Assembly (NCBI GenBank): GCA_963920705.1
Contig: OY987231.1
Location: forward strand, 20,933,024 to 20,997,023
Length of the DNA: 64,000 bases
Reading direction: 5' to 3'
Source of the DNA: Odiellus spinosus
Taxonomy: Eukaryota > Arthropoda > Arachnida > Opiliones > Phalangiidae
A model generated the notes under the pieces. It worked only from the letters and a program-made list of their open reading frames with translations, had not been told where the DNA came from and ran no database searches. Numbering within the stretch: the first letter of the stretch is position 1; every line of letters begins with the position of its first letter. A program made the position numbers and the translations under genes. Shown here piece by piece: positions 39,271 to 52,323 of this stretch.

Positions 39271-41314
39271 TTAGAGTTCATCTTTCGTAGAATCTTCTTC
39301 CGGGGGTGCGCCTCCTGCACCCGCGTATAATTTGGACACTATGGGCTGCGCGATATCTTCAATTTCTTTCTTCTGTTTCTTGAATTCTTCAATATCCGCT
39401 TCTTGATTATTTTCTAACCATTTGATTTTTTCTTCTAAGATGGATTCCAATTTTTCCTTATCTTCGGCGCTTAACTTGGCTCCTAACTTGTCTTTATCGG
39501 ATATTTGGTTCTTTAGGGAATAAGCGTAAGATTCTAATTCATTCCTGGCTTCCACTCGTTCCTTAATCCTTTTATCTTCATCGGCGAATTTCTCAGCGTC
39601 CTTAATCATCCTCTCAATATCGTCGGGCGTTAATCTATTATGGTCGTTAGTAATGGTGATCTTTTCCTTGTTGCCAGTTCCTTTGTCTTCGGCGGTTACT
39701 TTAAGGATGCCATTAACGTCAATCTCGAATGTTACTTCAATTTGAGGAACTCCTCTAGGTGCGGGTGGAATACCAGTGAGATCAAATTTGCCGAGTTGAT
39801 GATTATCTTTCGTCAAAGGTCTTTCTCCTTCAAAGACTTGAATAGTGACGGTGTGTTGGTTATCAGAGGCAGTGGAGAATATTTGACTCTTTTTCGTGGG
39901 AATGACTGTGTTACGGGGGATAAGCTTGGTCATAACGCCTCCGACAGTTTCAATACCCATAGTAAGGGGGTTAACATCCAGAAGTACCAATTCTCCAGTA
40001 TCTTCCTCTCCACTCAAAACACCAGCTTGAACAGCGGCTCCGTAGGCCACAGCTTCATCGGGGTTAATACCGCGAGTGGGCTCTTTGCCGTTAAAGAATT
40101 CTCTGACCAACTGTTGTACTTTGGGAATCCTGGTTGAGCCACCGACTAAAACAATTTCATCAATGTCCTTCTTTTGGAGATCAGAGTCTTCTAAAACCTT
40201 CTGTACAGGTTTCAAGGTTGATCGGAAAAGGTCCATATTAAGTTCTTCGAATTTAGCTCTGGTCAGAACTTCACTAAAATCATCACCGTCGAAAAAGGAC
40301 TCGATTTCGATTCTGGCTTGGTGAGCGGAAGACAGGGTGCGTTTTGCTTTCTCGACTTCTCTTCTAAGTTTTTGGACAGCTCGGTTATCGCTTCGGATAT
40401 CCTTGCCACTCTTCTTTTTGTGCAATTTGATGAAGTGTTCCATTACTCTCTGATCAAAATCTTCACCTCCAAGATGAGTATCGCCGTTGGTCGCGACTAC
40501 TTCAAATACTCCATTGTCAATAGTAAGAAGAGATACGTCAAAGGTTCCACCACCAAGATCAAAAACCAAGATGTTCTTTTCACCGTCTTTCTTATCTAGT
40601 CCATAGGCAATTGCGGCGGCGGTAGGTTCATTGATGATTCTCATTACATTCAAGCCAGCAATGATTCCAGCGTCTTTAGTAGCTTGACGCTGGGCGTCAT
40701 TGAAGTAGGCTGGGACTGTGACAACAGCGTGGGTGACCTTCTTTCCCAAGTAGGCTTCAGCGGTCTCCTTCATTTTAGTTAAAACCATAGCGGAGATTTC
40801 TTCAGGAGCGAACGTTTTTGTTCCTTGCGACGTTTCTACTCTAACGTGAGGTTTACTGTTCTTGTCTATGACTTTAAATGGGAAATATTTAATATCGTGT
40901 TGAACAGAAGGGTCCGTCCATTCTCTTCCAATAAGACGTTTCACGTCAAAGACTGTATTTTCCGGATTAGTAGTGAGCTGATTTTTGGCCGAATCTCCTA
41001 TTAATCTTTCTCCTTCTTGAGTGAAGGCTACGTAGGATGGAGTGATACGGTTTCCTTGGTCATTGGCAATGATTTCCACACGACCATTTTTAAATACTCC
41101 AACACTTTTAATAAAAGTAAATTAAAAAAATTTAAATACCGTCACAATTCTTATTTGTGAAAATTAGTATTAATACTCACCAAGAATAAGTAGTTCCTAA
41201 ATCAATTCCAATTACAGTTCCAACACTGTCCTTCTTAGAGTCATCCTCCTTCTTTGACCACGCAAGCGTGATCACCATTAAGGCAATCGCCAATGATTTT
41301 GTGTTGCACACCAT
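39271..41314 (-). CDS. Hsc70-3: ER Hsp70 chaperone BiP/GRP78
   Basis: Two coding exons, 41,181-41,314 and 39,271-41,104, encode 655 aa, the usual BiP length. The N-terminus is hydrophobic ([14 protein letters not shown]), a signal peptide. The nucleotide-binding domain starts [10 protein letters not shown], with the first intron splitting the Cys codon, and contains [12 protein letters not shown]-type (here [12 protein letters not shown]) and [13 protein letters not shown] motifs. The linker [19 protein letters not shown] leads to the substrate-binding domain and lid, and the protein ends KDEL for ER retrieval. BiP folds secretory proteins, gates the translocon and restrains UPR sensors. Most of the protein sits in the long second exon. 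A leader intron and ER-stress elements lie upstream (separate entries). Confidence 0.98.
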
Positions 41315-41336
41315 TCTTTTGTTTCAGTTTTTATTC

Positions 41337-42058
41337 CTAAATTAAAAAAAACCCACTTCCTTAGAATCTTTAAAACAACAAGTATCTCAGAGAAATGAAG
41401 TCAAAACAATTTAAAGATACAAACACCTGTAGCTTAAGGTTAATAGCAGCCTAAAAACTAAGTCTTTCAAACTTAACCATCTTTCAAACTTAACCATTTA
41501 TGCTCTCAAAGACTTCTACAACAAGACTTTTCTGGGGACTAGTCACAGACTTCTTAAATACTTTTTTAGGCCAGGGAGATTACCATATGGCTCATAACAC
41601 ATCAAAAGCCCAATAACCTGGTCACATGAAATTAAGCTTCAATAACATAGTATTGAAAATAGAATAGTAAATACTAGAGTTCAATAATGGAAATTACCAG
41701 TTGCAGGACATTGGAATATTAGACTTAAAAAAATTAAAACAGAAAATCGACAATGGAAAAACTAAAATTATCAAAATCAAGCAATTGATTGAATTTAATT
41801 TATCACTAGAATATCTTGAAATATCAATCTCTAAGCAAATTTGCATAAATAGTTAAAATGCCTCATTTAAGTGTCTAGAACTTTCTAGAAACAATAGGCC
41901 AGTTAGGGCCTAAAGGCAACACGTAACAGAAACACTAGATTTAGATTATCAATCAGCCTATCAGGATTTCGTTAAGTCTTGTCACAATAGGCCTTGGTAA
42001 CCGGTTAAATTAGGCTTTAACAATACTAAAAATAAGTAAAACTGCAGAATATACTTAC
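41337..42058 (-). other. Likely 5' UTR intron of BiP
   Basis: On minus, a donor TG|GTAAGT at 42,058 and an acceptor TTTAG at 41,337, just 22 nt before the BiP start codon, define a 722-nt leader intron. This agrees with stress elements lying further out at 42.25-42.34 kb. Transcript data would settle it. Confidence 0.65.
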
Positions 42059-42253
42059 CACAAGTGTAGTATAAAAAGACTATTAGAAATATTGTAATTA
42101 ATCGCTGGCTTCTTGAAGCGAGCTTTGATACAGATACCGAATATAACACGACAATCTAGAGCGAAGTATAACACGAAAGTCTAGCAAATTATTAAGTTCT
42201 CGTTGACTTTTGAAGACTCCGTCATCGGCGTGTTCCTTCCAATGATGGTTTGT

Positions 42254-42343
42254 CGTGGCGAAAAATCATTGGGTAACGTCAAACTATTTGGCGCGATTTG
42301 ATTGGCTCGCGTGTCACATAGATACGTTGATTACAAGGATTGG
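42254..42343 (-). promoter_or_regulatory. Three ERSE-like sites upstream of BiP
   Basis: Read on minus: CCAAT-N9-CCACG, a perfect ER stress response element, at 42,254-42,272. CCAAT-N9-CCAAA is at 42,287-42,305 and CCAAT-N9-CAACG at 42,325-42,343, each with exactly nine spacer bases. Spacing between sites is 33 and 38 bp. Known for vertebrate GRP78 promoters: NF-Y binds CCAAT and ATF6/XBP1 the CCACG half. Use by this insect gene is inferred. Confidence 0.8.
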
Positions 42344-43649
42344 TAAATAGCAGCGTAGAAACAAGGATGAGTTGTAGTTTACTCTCTCGCAATCGTTTGT
42401 GGAAGTTTCATTATAGTGGGGAGGGAGGATTCATTCTTTAAATTTATCCTATCGAATCTTTATTACACGTTATCATGAATTTATTTCCGTACATTCATTA
42501 CATTATCAAATCTTCATTTATTGGTAGTACATGATAATACATGTTACCCAGGGTGCATTTATAATTAATTTTATTCCATTGTTAATTTATTAGAGCTTTG
42601 CGGTCCTAGGACCTTACAGCTCCTAATTACTGGAGCAACCGGCCATGGATTAATTAACTAAAGAGCATTTTCAGAATTTGAGATTAATTTTGGAGTCGTT
42701 ACAGAAATAATTTCTCAGACGGCGAACCCCAAAGCTTGCACTCTTAAAAAACATTATGTCAGTGGCTTTTGAGTCAAATCACTCAAACGTAACTCATCCT
42801 AGTTTCATTACTCTAAGCTTCCAAGTATTTTTTTGTTTACCGCGCGATTTGAGGTAAAAAAAATTTTTTCAAGACTAATAAATAGACCATGGCTTTGACC
42901 ATGGCCCAGAAATGGATAATAAAGTCTTTGCTATAGCATATTTTATAAAAGAAGTCCGTAACAATTTTATTCCTTCATCTTAAATAAAAAAATGTTTTAC
43001 AAAAATATATATAGGCATATATAAAGGAATACCCGGGGGCACACCTGGCAATTTTCTACAAAAACATCGAATAACTATAAAAAAAACGCAACGCATGATT
43101 GACTTTCAAAACAAACGTTGCGAATTCCGTCAAAGTCAACTGTTTTCAATAAATCTGACACTTCTTACAAATAAAAATCGCGAATCACGCTTGAATAATA
43201 TTTTGTCCAAAAAAAAATTAAATAAATCAGAAAACTTATTGGGTTCGTATTAAAGGTATTAAAAGCTTTATCAAACGATGGCGGTTAATGCTTGGATATA
43301 ATCTAAAAATAGCTCGGATCGATCCCGCTATAACCGCGGTTTTATTTTGATCTCTAGCCAGAATGCCCAGAATTCAGAGAGAGTACTGTTCGCAGACTCC
43401 ATTGGGCAGATTCATGGAGCCTTAGTTTCCGCAAACACTATTATACCTCTTCATTGAAGAACGATGAAATTGATTCAAACGTGGGTTTTAGTAAACCTCA
43501 TATTGGTCGAAAACAGCGAATTATGGTTTGTCGCGACGATAAATGGCAATTATATTTCAAGATTAGATTAAATTCTTCCAAATAATCGTCAATAGACGCG
43601 TATCATGTAAAGTATAAGGGTCCGAAAGACCTTTTATATTAGCGGTAGA
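42344..43649. other. Intergenic, between divergent BiP and the Ly6 gene
   Basis: No gene seen. It must contain distal regulatory DNA of BiP and the promoter of the Ly6-type gene, but no element could be assigned. Confidence 0.45.
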
Positions 43650-45444
43650 ATGAAGTACAACTTTAATTATTTTCTGTTGCTGGTCGCAACGCTTTTTGGT
43701 AGGTACATAACGCAATATCACATTTTTTTAATTTAAAACGCGACCATCCGAAACCAACAAAACCTTTTTTTTTTTTTTTTTTTTACTTTTTATATATAGT
43801 GATAAAACTGGTGAATGGTCTGATAACTCATCCAAAGAATTTGACCTGTTACACGTGTAATTCTCACACGGATAGCGACTGTCAAACTCTACCCGTAAAT
43901 TCTTCCAGCATTTACGAAAAACAATGCAAACAAGGCGAAGATTTTTGCATGGTAAAGTACTAATCATTTTTTTTTGCTATAAAACGTGATAAGGAAATTA
44001 AACGAATATACCTATACATTTTAAATCACACTGTCAAAAAAAATCGCTTGGTGAAAATTAGCCTTTAAAACCTTTTTGCGCGCGAAAACGCGGGATGGGC
44101 GATTGTACTCGTGAATGTATATTGTAGAAAGTTCACATTCAATGACAAGCTCTAAATACCAATAGGAAAAGATTTATAGAGTAAATAAATTAATAAAAGA
44201 TGATAGGTCCGCCCCTACACACCCTACTTTGGATCCCGTTAAGATTCTTATATAATTACAACAGTGCCTCTGGTGTTTTTATTTACCTAATTAATATTGT
44301 GAATGGAAACGTTGTTCATGTGTGGTTCGTTTACTTTGGCTGTTGGCTATGAACTTATTAATTTAGCTGAATCGTTACTTCAGTAGAAGGCGCGTAAAGT
44401 ATATGCCAAGGTGATAAGTAGAGAGTGGAGAAGGCCATTTTATATATTTACTTATTTTGCATATAGTTTAAAATATAATTTTAATTAGTTATTCAACGCG
44501 CGGAAGTCTTCTTATATACGCGTGTTCCATACAAAAGAATAATTAGTTCCTATTAAATTCAGGTTTAAACTAAGTATTAAATTTAGGGTTTAAATTAGCA
44601 AATACCTTAGAGCAAAGAGATTTGATTTTTGCTTTTTGAGTGACTTTCATCCAATTATCAACCCTTTCGGTCTAATTAATTACAACTGACAGTGAACAAA
44701 GATTCGGTTTTAACGGATTTAAGTAGATTGGGAAGCGTCCGAAACGGGCGATAATTGATACAAGAGTGATTAAGAAGGGAGACGTCGGCATTCCCCGTTA
44801 TCTGGGTACGGTACTAATGAACTTGCCCCCATGAAAAAGGGCAATTTTAGATAGTCGTGTAATTTATTTTAAAAGGAAAATGTTAAATAATACTCCTAGC
44901 GCTGAAGACACGGTTGGAACACTTCCACAGATGCATAAAAGGGACTACCCGCGATTTTAAAGTCGTCTTTTGTAAAACGTAGCAAACTGCACAGTCAAAG
45001 CTAGACTGTGCGCATTTTAAAGGGGCAAATTTCAGAGCAGATAGGGCCTTTAAATGTTTTATCACGGGACCAAAAAAAATCACATAACTTTAACATCATC
45101 CCTTCCCAAAGAAATGGCAACTTTTCAAATGTCAATGAGTACGAGATAGCTTGAGATTAATACGCCTATTATCGATATAGGTGACCAGAGTGAAATACAG
45201 TCTGGAAAGCGAAGACAAGTCACGAAAATTTTGGTCCATCGAACGGAATTGCGCTAAAAATTGCGACAGCGGATGCATTATTCTAGGGGAAAGGACCAAA
45301 TTATTTTTTTGCCGGCAATGTTGCCGTGGCAGAATTTGCAACAACGGCAACGGTACGGCGGCGAATTCAGCACGGCCAGGACAATGGACGATTGCCTTAC
45401 TTACGTTCTTCTATCTGTGCCGATACGGATTGCAAAACAGCTAA
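43650..45444 (+). CDS. Ly6/uPAR three-finger protein, GPI-anchored
   Basis: Exons 43,650-43,698, 43,800-43,951 and 45,181-45,444 join in frame to 154 aa. Exon 1 encodes a signal peptide (NYFLLLVATLFG). The mature part opens LTCYTC and ends CRQCCRGRICNN, the CC-x4-C-N close of the Ly6/uPAR three-finger fold, with twelve cysteines in all. A hydrophobic C-terminal segment (WTIALLTFFYLC) after a small-residue stretch (NGTAANSARP) fits a GPI-attachment signal. Insect members (for example Boudin, Crooked, Quiver/Sleepless) act in septate junctions, tracheal barriers or ion-channel modulation. I cannot place this one within them. The last intron holds a small TTAA-ended MITE. Confidence 0.88.
44936..45053. 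mobile_element. Small TTAA-ended MITE, family C copy 3 (in an intron)
   Basis: About 118 bp, in reverse orientation to the copies at 3371 and 49,678. The right end is GCAGATAGGGCCTTTAA; the left end TAAAAGGGACTACCCGCG is decayed. It lies in intron 2 of the Ly6 gene. Confidence 0.65.
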
Positions 45445-45666
45445 AAAACGTTTGACAAAACACTCGAAATTTAAATACGGATTTATATTTCCTGGATAAA
45501 CATGATATTTAATTCAAACTGTGATTTATTCGAAGAGATACGAACTTAAGTATTGCAGGGCTCTTCTATTTTAAAGTAACTTTATCGATCTCGGAATGTT
45601 TTACCCTTTCATCGCCGCTCTCAAAGCTCGAGTACTTTTCAAAAGATATACGACTTGTATTTAATA

Positions 45667-45722
45667 TCGAATTTAAAAAATATATATATCGTATATATAT
45701 ATATATATCATATCGATATTTT
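45667..45722. repeat. (AT)n microsatellite
   Basis: Imperfect TA-dinucleotide run broken by CG steps, just beyond the Ly6 gene. Open frames across it (45,566-45,855) are not supported as genes. Confidence 0.7.
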
Positions 45723-45965
45723 GAAAGGTTACGGTTTATCAGAGTATTACCTCGACAAGAAAAACACAGCCAAAAAAGCTTACAAACGGTGTGTGAATAT
45801 AAATATAATGGAATTGCCATATTTCAAAATATCATGTCTATTGTATATAAATTAATGGTTTTCAAATGTAACGTTAAGAAACGCAACAAAAGTTAATTGG
45901 ATTAGCCATAAGGAACAAAATATATTTAATCTCATTCCTATACGAGTTTAAAGTTCTACGTGTCA

Positions 45966-45971
45966 AATAAA
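45966..45971 (+). promoter_or_regulatory. Possible poly(A) signal for the Ly6 gene
   Basis: AATAAA about 520 nt after the Ly6 stop codon. Positional assignment only. Confidence 0.3.
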
Positions 45972-46157
45972 AACAATTGGTATATTATATTTTCGCCATG
46001 TTTTCATTTCATCATATTTTAATATGAAGTAAACATATTGTCATATTTTCATTTCAACACGTTTGGAAGTTCGAACTAAGGTAAGTCTACAATTAAGAAT
46101 TACCTCCAGTTTTCAGTTGTTTTTTCGCCACGACTGACGGGAAGGAATTTTATATAT

Positions 46158-46255
46158 TGTTTTGAAATAACTCAAGTGTGACGTCACTTAAAATTGAACG
46201 AAGTAACTCCAATACAGTTTCTATGACGTCACTGTGAGGTTTTTCAAAATCTCCG
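46158..46255. repeat. Short inverted repeat carrying two TGACGTCA palindromes
   Basis: About 98 bp with ends resembling TTTTGAAATAAC and its complement. Perfect TGACGTCA at 46,179-46,186 and 46,224-46,231. A related copy in inverse orientation lies at 60,528-60,612, which marks it as a dispersed element rather than a gene-specific promoter. Confidence 0.6.
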
Positions 46256-48232
46256 CCTCCTTAGCTTGGGTCCCTTAGCGACGTTCGCATTAAGCATTTC
46301 AAATAATTTACAAAATGTTTTTAATGTTCAATATATATATAACTATCTATGTACGTCTGTCGGTCGGGAACGCTAAAAATTAAGCGCGACTTAAGCAAAA
46401 TGAGAAAAGCTGAAGTGAATTGATAAACAATGTTAGATTTCATCGGGAATAACTCTCCTTGAGCATAGAAGCGCAAAATTTTACGAGCTATGACGTCTAG
46501 ATAAATATTTTCTCGCTAAGATCCTTCCCTATTTTTTAAACAAAGTACTATAAAAGAGTTTCAAAGTCTCTAGTGCGAATACGGCTTAATACTCTTCTAA
46601 AAATTAATTAAACATACCATAGCGACATTCTTGTTAATTTTAATTTATATTCGCCGAATTACCGATCAATATCTTTAGAATATTTTATTTTTAACTTAAT
46701 ATTTAGCTTATATAACTACTACCTATATAGGAGTTTTGATAATTTGCCTGCTTTGGACATATAATTTTAAAATTGAAAACAATTAACGGAGTCGAAATTG
46801 CTTTAGATATATCTTGGCTAACTGCTGAGTTAGGAATATAAAAGAATCGAGAATAACTCTTCAAAATAAATTATTTTAATTACTAACGCAAAAATATATG
46901 TATTTAAGCTCAAAATAAAGCTTTCCTTTACGTTTTTTCATCTCCCGTCAGCAACGTCATCAAATCGTAAATTCAAAGGAGCAAATAAATTTTTTGTAGA
47001 CCTTGAGTGGTGGGGCTGTGTCTGGGTTCATGAGTCGGAATAAAGGTAAAGTCAATATACCTACATTTATATACGAATTCCAGATATCCCTAAATTATCT
47101 TTTTGTCATGGTAAATTGAGTGGTGGTGAAAAAAGATTTGAAAAAGTTTTTTTTTTCTTCAAAATTCCTTTTCACCACAAGCGGGGTCATCTGGACAACA
47201 GAACGTACACATCTTGCGGACAATTCCAAAGCCCTTTTCCAAACATCCAGGTTGACATTGTGTAGCGCAGCGTCTCTCGAACAATACGAGAGCTCCTCCC
47301 ACCCGAGTTACTTCCACCTAAGTGGAAAATGAATGAAAATGCCTTCTACAAAATCCTTTTTGGTTCTTCCATTGAAATCCATATTTTTTTTTTTTTTTTT
47401 TTTTTTTTTCCATAAGTTAATAATTAATTCAAGGATCTTTTTCGTGGAAATAATTAATAATCAATCCTCAAATTGAAATTTCTAAGATTTTAACGCAGTT
47501 CTGATACGTGTATCAAATTTAGGACGCTTCAATTGGAATTTTAGAAATGCATTTTTAAACTGTCACTGAAATTAATTTGCGTTGCTCCTGATATATCGCT
47601 TATTACACCTTGAGTTGACAGCAAACGCGAAGCTCATCTCCCGTTAAAGGGAAACTAAAATCTTAAAATTTGACTGTCAAAAATGAATGAACACTTTATT
47701 CAAACTCTCCAAAATGATCTTGGTAGTTAGGGGTTAATTAACAAAACTGCAAAATAAATTAGGCCAGAATTGTTCATGCGCCATTTTTAGACGGTCTCTC
47801 ACTGGTATCAGTAATTCTGATAAAATATTTACGGTGTAACATTTCGAAACGTATTTAGGCTTAGTGAGGCCAACAACTCACGACTTTGATAATTAAACTA
47901 AAGCGAATTAACCTCCGGTGAGTTTTTGATCCATATCGATTAAAAATTTGTTTTCGTTATACAGTAATTCTTTATACAAGATAACGCCCAGCCAGTGTAA
48001 CTGTGTATGCGCTGCCAAGTCATACTGGAATAGAGTATTAGCCTATAGGTATGAAGGCCGGTCCTACCATGATCGCTTTAAGGAAAAGAGGAGATCAGAG
48101 GCGGGAAAGTGAAACTACAAAGGAGTCAATCTATACTCGCAAATCACTCTGTCGACATTTTCCACTACCAAAGATTGAGAGAACCTTCTATCGCTAACTT
48201 CATAATATCAGGTGAAGTTGACAAAGACTGTA

Positions 48233-48418
48233 CAGGGTGGCTCAAATAAAAAATTCAAAAGCTTCTATGGAGGGATAAAATTAACAGTAAGTGATTAGCA
48301 GTTCACTATTCATTTGAATAGTGAATAAATTAGCTTAACGCGCGAAAGACTCACGTGTTCAATGTTAATTTTATTTCTCCATAGAAGCTATTGATTTTTT
48401 TTTGAACTAACAACCCTG
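48233..48418. mobile_element. Tc1/mariner-like MITE
   Basis: 186-bp element with ends CAGGGTGGCTCAAAT and AACAACCCTG, flanked by TA on both sides (48,231-48,232 and 48,419-48,420). Matching inner arms carry CTTCTATGGAG and CTCCATAGAAG, then AAAATTAACA and TGTTAATTTT. TA duplications are characteristic of Tc1/mariner-type transposition. Confidence 0.82.
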
Positions 48419-49677
48419 TATATATTGGAGATAATCGGCTTTCTAACGGATCTTCCGAAGGGATTGGCTTACTTGGCAGAAATGCGCGTTCCTGCTACAT
48501 CTAGCCAAATCCTTTTCGTCCGAAGGTACCAAGCAAGGGTGGTCTTTATTATATGATTCGCGGGAGACATCGAGTAGACAGGTGAAACAGTCCGTCTGAT
48601 TATAATAGTCGTCGAAGTAAAATTGGCCAAATACCGCTACACTAACGGGGAAAAGGAGGAATTATAATGGGATAATCAGATAATAAATACTAATCGATCC
48701 GCTATCGACAATGAAAAACTCCCCACGTACCTTGGGCACTTCCGCAAAAGAAAAGTATTCGCAAATATCCACGAATTCTACTCTGGGTAAACATATTTAA
48801 CGGTACAATTTTCGAGGGTTACGAAGCGAAGCGAGTTGTAATTCTCTCCTTGTTTGGGACGAAAATGCGAAAATAGGTAGTCGGATATTTGTTTCAACGA
48901 TCGTCCCTCGCCGTACGTGTATGGACGATAAAGGGGTGTGAACACATTTCATATATTAGTTTTCGTCTAAAGATAGAGGCTGACTTTTTGGGAGGGGCTG
49001 ATATCGCGAGCGGGTCTTACGAATATCATAAAGAGAACAATAGAGGACAAATGCCATAATGATAAAGGTTGGGTTCAACTTGGACTAACTAACATTCAAA
49101 GCCAATGGGTTCAACCACAGGCTAATGATACTCAGAGACTCTTCTCTAATGTCTAGATACAAATTAAATGTTGCGTTGATGTTTGATCGTAACAAGGCTG
49201 ATAGGTTTGTTTTGTTTTAAAACCATCCCCCCCCCCCCTGAAATAGGTGTACCAGAGAGCTAGATTGACACGATAAGCCTATATATATAAGTATATATAT
49301 CTAAACCACATCTAATTCGGGGATGAGCTAAAAGAGATTTCGTTTAGCGCTGCACCCTATGCACTCCGTTAACAACGACACCAAAACAAACAATATACTA
49401 GCCAAGGTATGAGTTGGATAATAATTAGTTTCCGCAAAGGGTGGCGATGGTCCGCGAAAGGGAAGGGGATTGAACCAAGGTAGATGCTGTGGAGGTGTAC
49501 AATCGCAAAGCGGTAATCCTTTTATTTCTATAATCGCCGACGTTACTCCCACCTACGACCACTAGCAAAGGCTGGGAGACCCTGTTACGAACTATCTTTC
49601 AATATCAGGTGGTGTTGAAAGAGAGTATAAGCATAGGTTAAAAGGGTTTGCTGTTATAAATAAACCTATTATGCAGC

Positions 49678-49824
49678 TTAAAGGCCCTATCTGCTGTGAA
49701 AGTTGTCTCTTTAAAATGCTTTTCCCTTATGTACACATCCTAGCTTTGACTGTACAATTTGGTAAAGTCAACGTCGTCTGCTAAGCTTGAAAATGGCTTT
49801 AAATATCGCAGAGAGCCCCTTTAA
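49678..49824. mobile_element. Small TTAA-ended MITE, family C copy 2
   Basis: 147 bp with TTAA at both ends. The left end is TTAAAGGCCCTATCTGC; the right end CGCAGAGAGCCCCTTTAA is its partial complement. Shares TTTGACTGTACAATTTGGTA-type inner sequence with the copy at 44,936. Confidence 0.75.
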
Positions 49825-50345
49825 TTCTAACAAACAAGTGTTTTTTTTTTACCGACACACACCTTGCCTGTACCTAATATTAGAAATAAAGTAAACTGTC
49901 TGGGACTAATCTAAACTTGAGCATAATTTACCAAATTTCTTTATGGCGAGTCTAATCTCATTTATGCGACTCTAAATTGTTAAAACTGAAACTCTCGAGT
50001 CTCTAGCCTTCATCAATGTCACGCTATTCAATTCTTGGGAAAATAAAAGGATAAACCCTTATGGCAGGTTATCTTAATATACGTCAAATATAGAGATTAA
50101 ATTAATGCTCGCAAAATTATAGATGGTGCGATATTTTTTTACGAAAACTGCGCAAAATTTATCTAGATCCGTTATAATTACAAGATTAATACTCGTAAAT
50201 CGATAAAATTTTAAAGCCTCAAGAACGATAATAAAATAGAAAACGATTCCCTTTTTAAGAAACTTAAATAAGGCAGGTAGTGTTTACTTTAAAACAAACT
50301 CGCACTTCTCTTCCTTAAGTTCAGATCTTATTATATTCCTTTAGA

Positions 50346-52323
50346 ATGAAATTCTGTACCTTAGTGGTGATTGTTTTAGGTAAGCTTTGTGTGACGCAGT
50401 ATTGCATTTTTAAAAAAATCGATTTAATGAAATATAAGCGTTTAGCTCACTTAACCTAATTAGAGAGAATTAATTTTGCTTTTCTCTCAGAATCGATTTG
50501 TTTCATTGTCGATGGAATTTACATAGAGAATGAGGAAAATATACTAGACCTAGCGGAAGCGTGGGCCATCGCCAGGGACACGGAGTTGATTTCGAAAGGA
50601 GAATCTCTGTCAGGAAATTACGCGAAAACAGCGAAAGAAGAAGTTTGCTACGAATATTTGGGATGTTTCTCGAATGTCAACGGACCATTCGGATTCATCG
50701 ACTTGAACCCCGAACCACCGCAAAAACTCAACAACAGATTCTTTTTTTATAGCCGAAAAAACAAAAACAGCCCTGTTTTTCTCGATTATAAGGACCACAA
50801 CACGTTGACCACTGGTTTCTTTGACCCCAAAAAGCTGACTGTTATCATAAGTCACGGTTTTAACGAAAATTCCAACAAAGATTGGATGGCGAAGATGAAA
50901 GATCTGTTTATTGAAAGGGTATATATCCTATAATAAAAGTATAATTTACAGTATTGATAGCAGGGATTTTTCTTTTGACCCTTGGTACTTTTTGGGGCCC
51001 CCAGAACTGGACCATTGTTGCTTGAGTGGGCTCCCTTAGCACTGCTTTTTTTATACTATTTTTACCCTCTTCCCAACCCCAGTCCCCCAAATAGTGGCGC
51101 TCACGTTGTCTAAAGTTATTACGTGTAATTAGTACCAATGGATTGACGTTTCTAGAATTAACAGCTGTAAATCACTCGAAAAAATTAAATTAGGTTATTG
51201 GATAGATTAGATTAGATAGAACTAAACTTGTTCATATGCAAGCTATCCTTCAAGGGCAGGATTATATTATACGTTTGAAATGGTCTAATGTTCTATAAAT
51301 AGTACTCTTTGTGAATAATATAAGAAATTATATTAGTGTTCCTTGTGAAACTTCTTTTTAGGAGCATTAATAAATAATTATTAATAGTAATTAGACATTA
51401 AATGCCTTTGATGATATAAAATAGTTCCGGCCCCATGCATATTTAGATACAACCCCTTTAATTTTTACTATTCTGGACATATACAAATACTCTACATTAT
51501 TATTTTGTACTAATCCGCTAAACCCATCTTAATTGATCAAAATTAATTTCTTAAATTAACTCATTTTAGGAAGACTGCAACGTAATAGCAGTTGATTGGG
51601 GTAGAGGGGCTGCATTACCCTTCTACGGCCAGGCTATTGTCAACACGGAATTAGTTGCCAGGGAGTTAAGTGTAATTTTGGGACTTCTCGTCGAAAAGAG
51701 AGGACTGAAAATTGAAAACATACACGGAGTAGGATACAGTTTGGGCGCCCATTTAATAGGAATGGTAGGAAAAAACATGATTAAGCGATTGAACAGTAAA
51801 ATAGGACGCATTACTGGTTTGGACCCAGCCGGTCCGAGCTTCGAAGACAGAGACGAAAAAGTACACTTGTCTAAAAACGACGCGACGTTCGTGGACGTCA
51901 TACATTCTAGCGCTGGTTATAACATGCTTCTTGGCGAATTCGGTATAATTAAAGCTATTGGACACGTTGACTTTTATCCCAATGGTGGAAAAACTCAACC
52001 AGGCTGTGGATTTTGTAAGTTTACTAACCTAACCTTCGACCTTTCCACGCCGCGATTAAATTAGAAATTAATTTGATTTTTATTTACTAGTCACGCTAAC
52101 CTGTCATCACAGAAGGGCTGTAGAACTTTTCATAGACTCTCTGCAGAATAAGTGCACAATGACTGCCTATCCATGTTCTGGCGGGTATCAAAGTTTCAAA
52201 GAAGGAAAATGTCAGTCTTGCGATTCAGGGTGTGGAATTGTGGGTATTTCGAGCATAACTGGCAAGGGCAGAGGAACTCTATATTTAAATACGAAAAATG
52301 CTAGCCCTTTTTGTATCGATTAA
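50346..52323 (+). CDS. Secreted neutral lipase (pancreatic-lipase family), gene 1
   Basis: Exons 50,346-50,379, 50,491-50,918, 51,570-52,014 and 52,091-52,323 encode 379 aa. The first about 20 residues are hydrophobic (KFCTLVVIVL), a signal peptide. The fold is the animal lipase alpha/beta hydrolase: oxyanion HG motif near 132, nucleophile elbow GYSLGAH with Ser211, Asp239 in GLDPAGP, and His309 in TCHHRRA, a complete triad. GHVDFYPNGG, typical of the family, is at 285-294. Substrates in the family are triacylglycerols, galactolipids or phospholipids. I cannot tell lipase from phospholipase A1 by eye. It is followed 0.9 kb downstream by a homologous gene on the same strand. Confidence 0.93.

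Larger units (their letters stand above)
46256..50345. other. No gene seen
   Basis: AT-rich intergenic region upstream of the lipase pair, with a T-tract at about 47,384-47,409 and two small elements listed separately. The minus-strand open frame at 49,328-49,552 has no recognised family. Confidence 0.45.
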
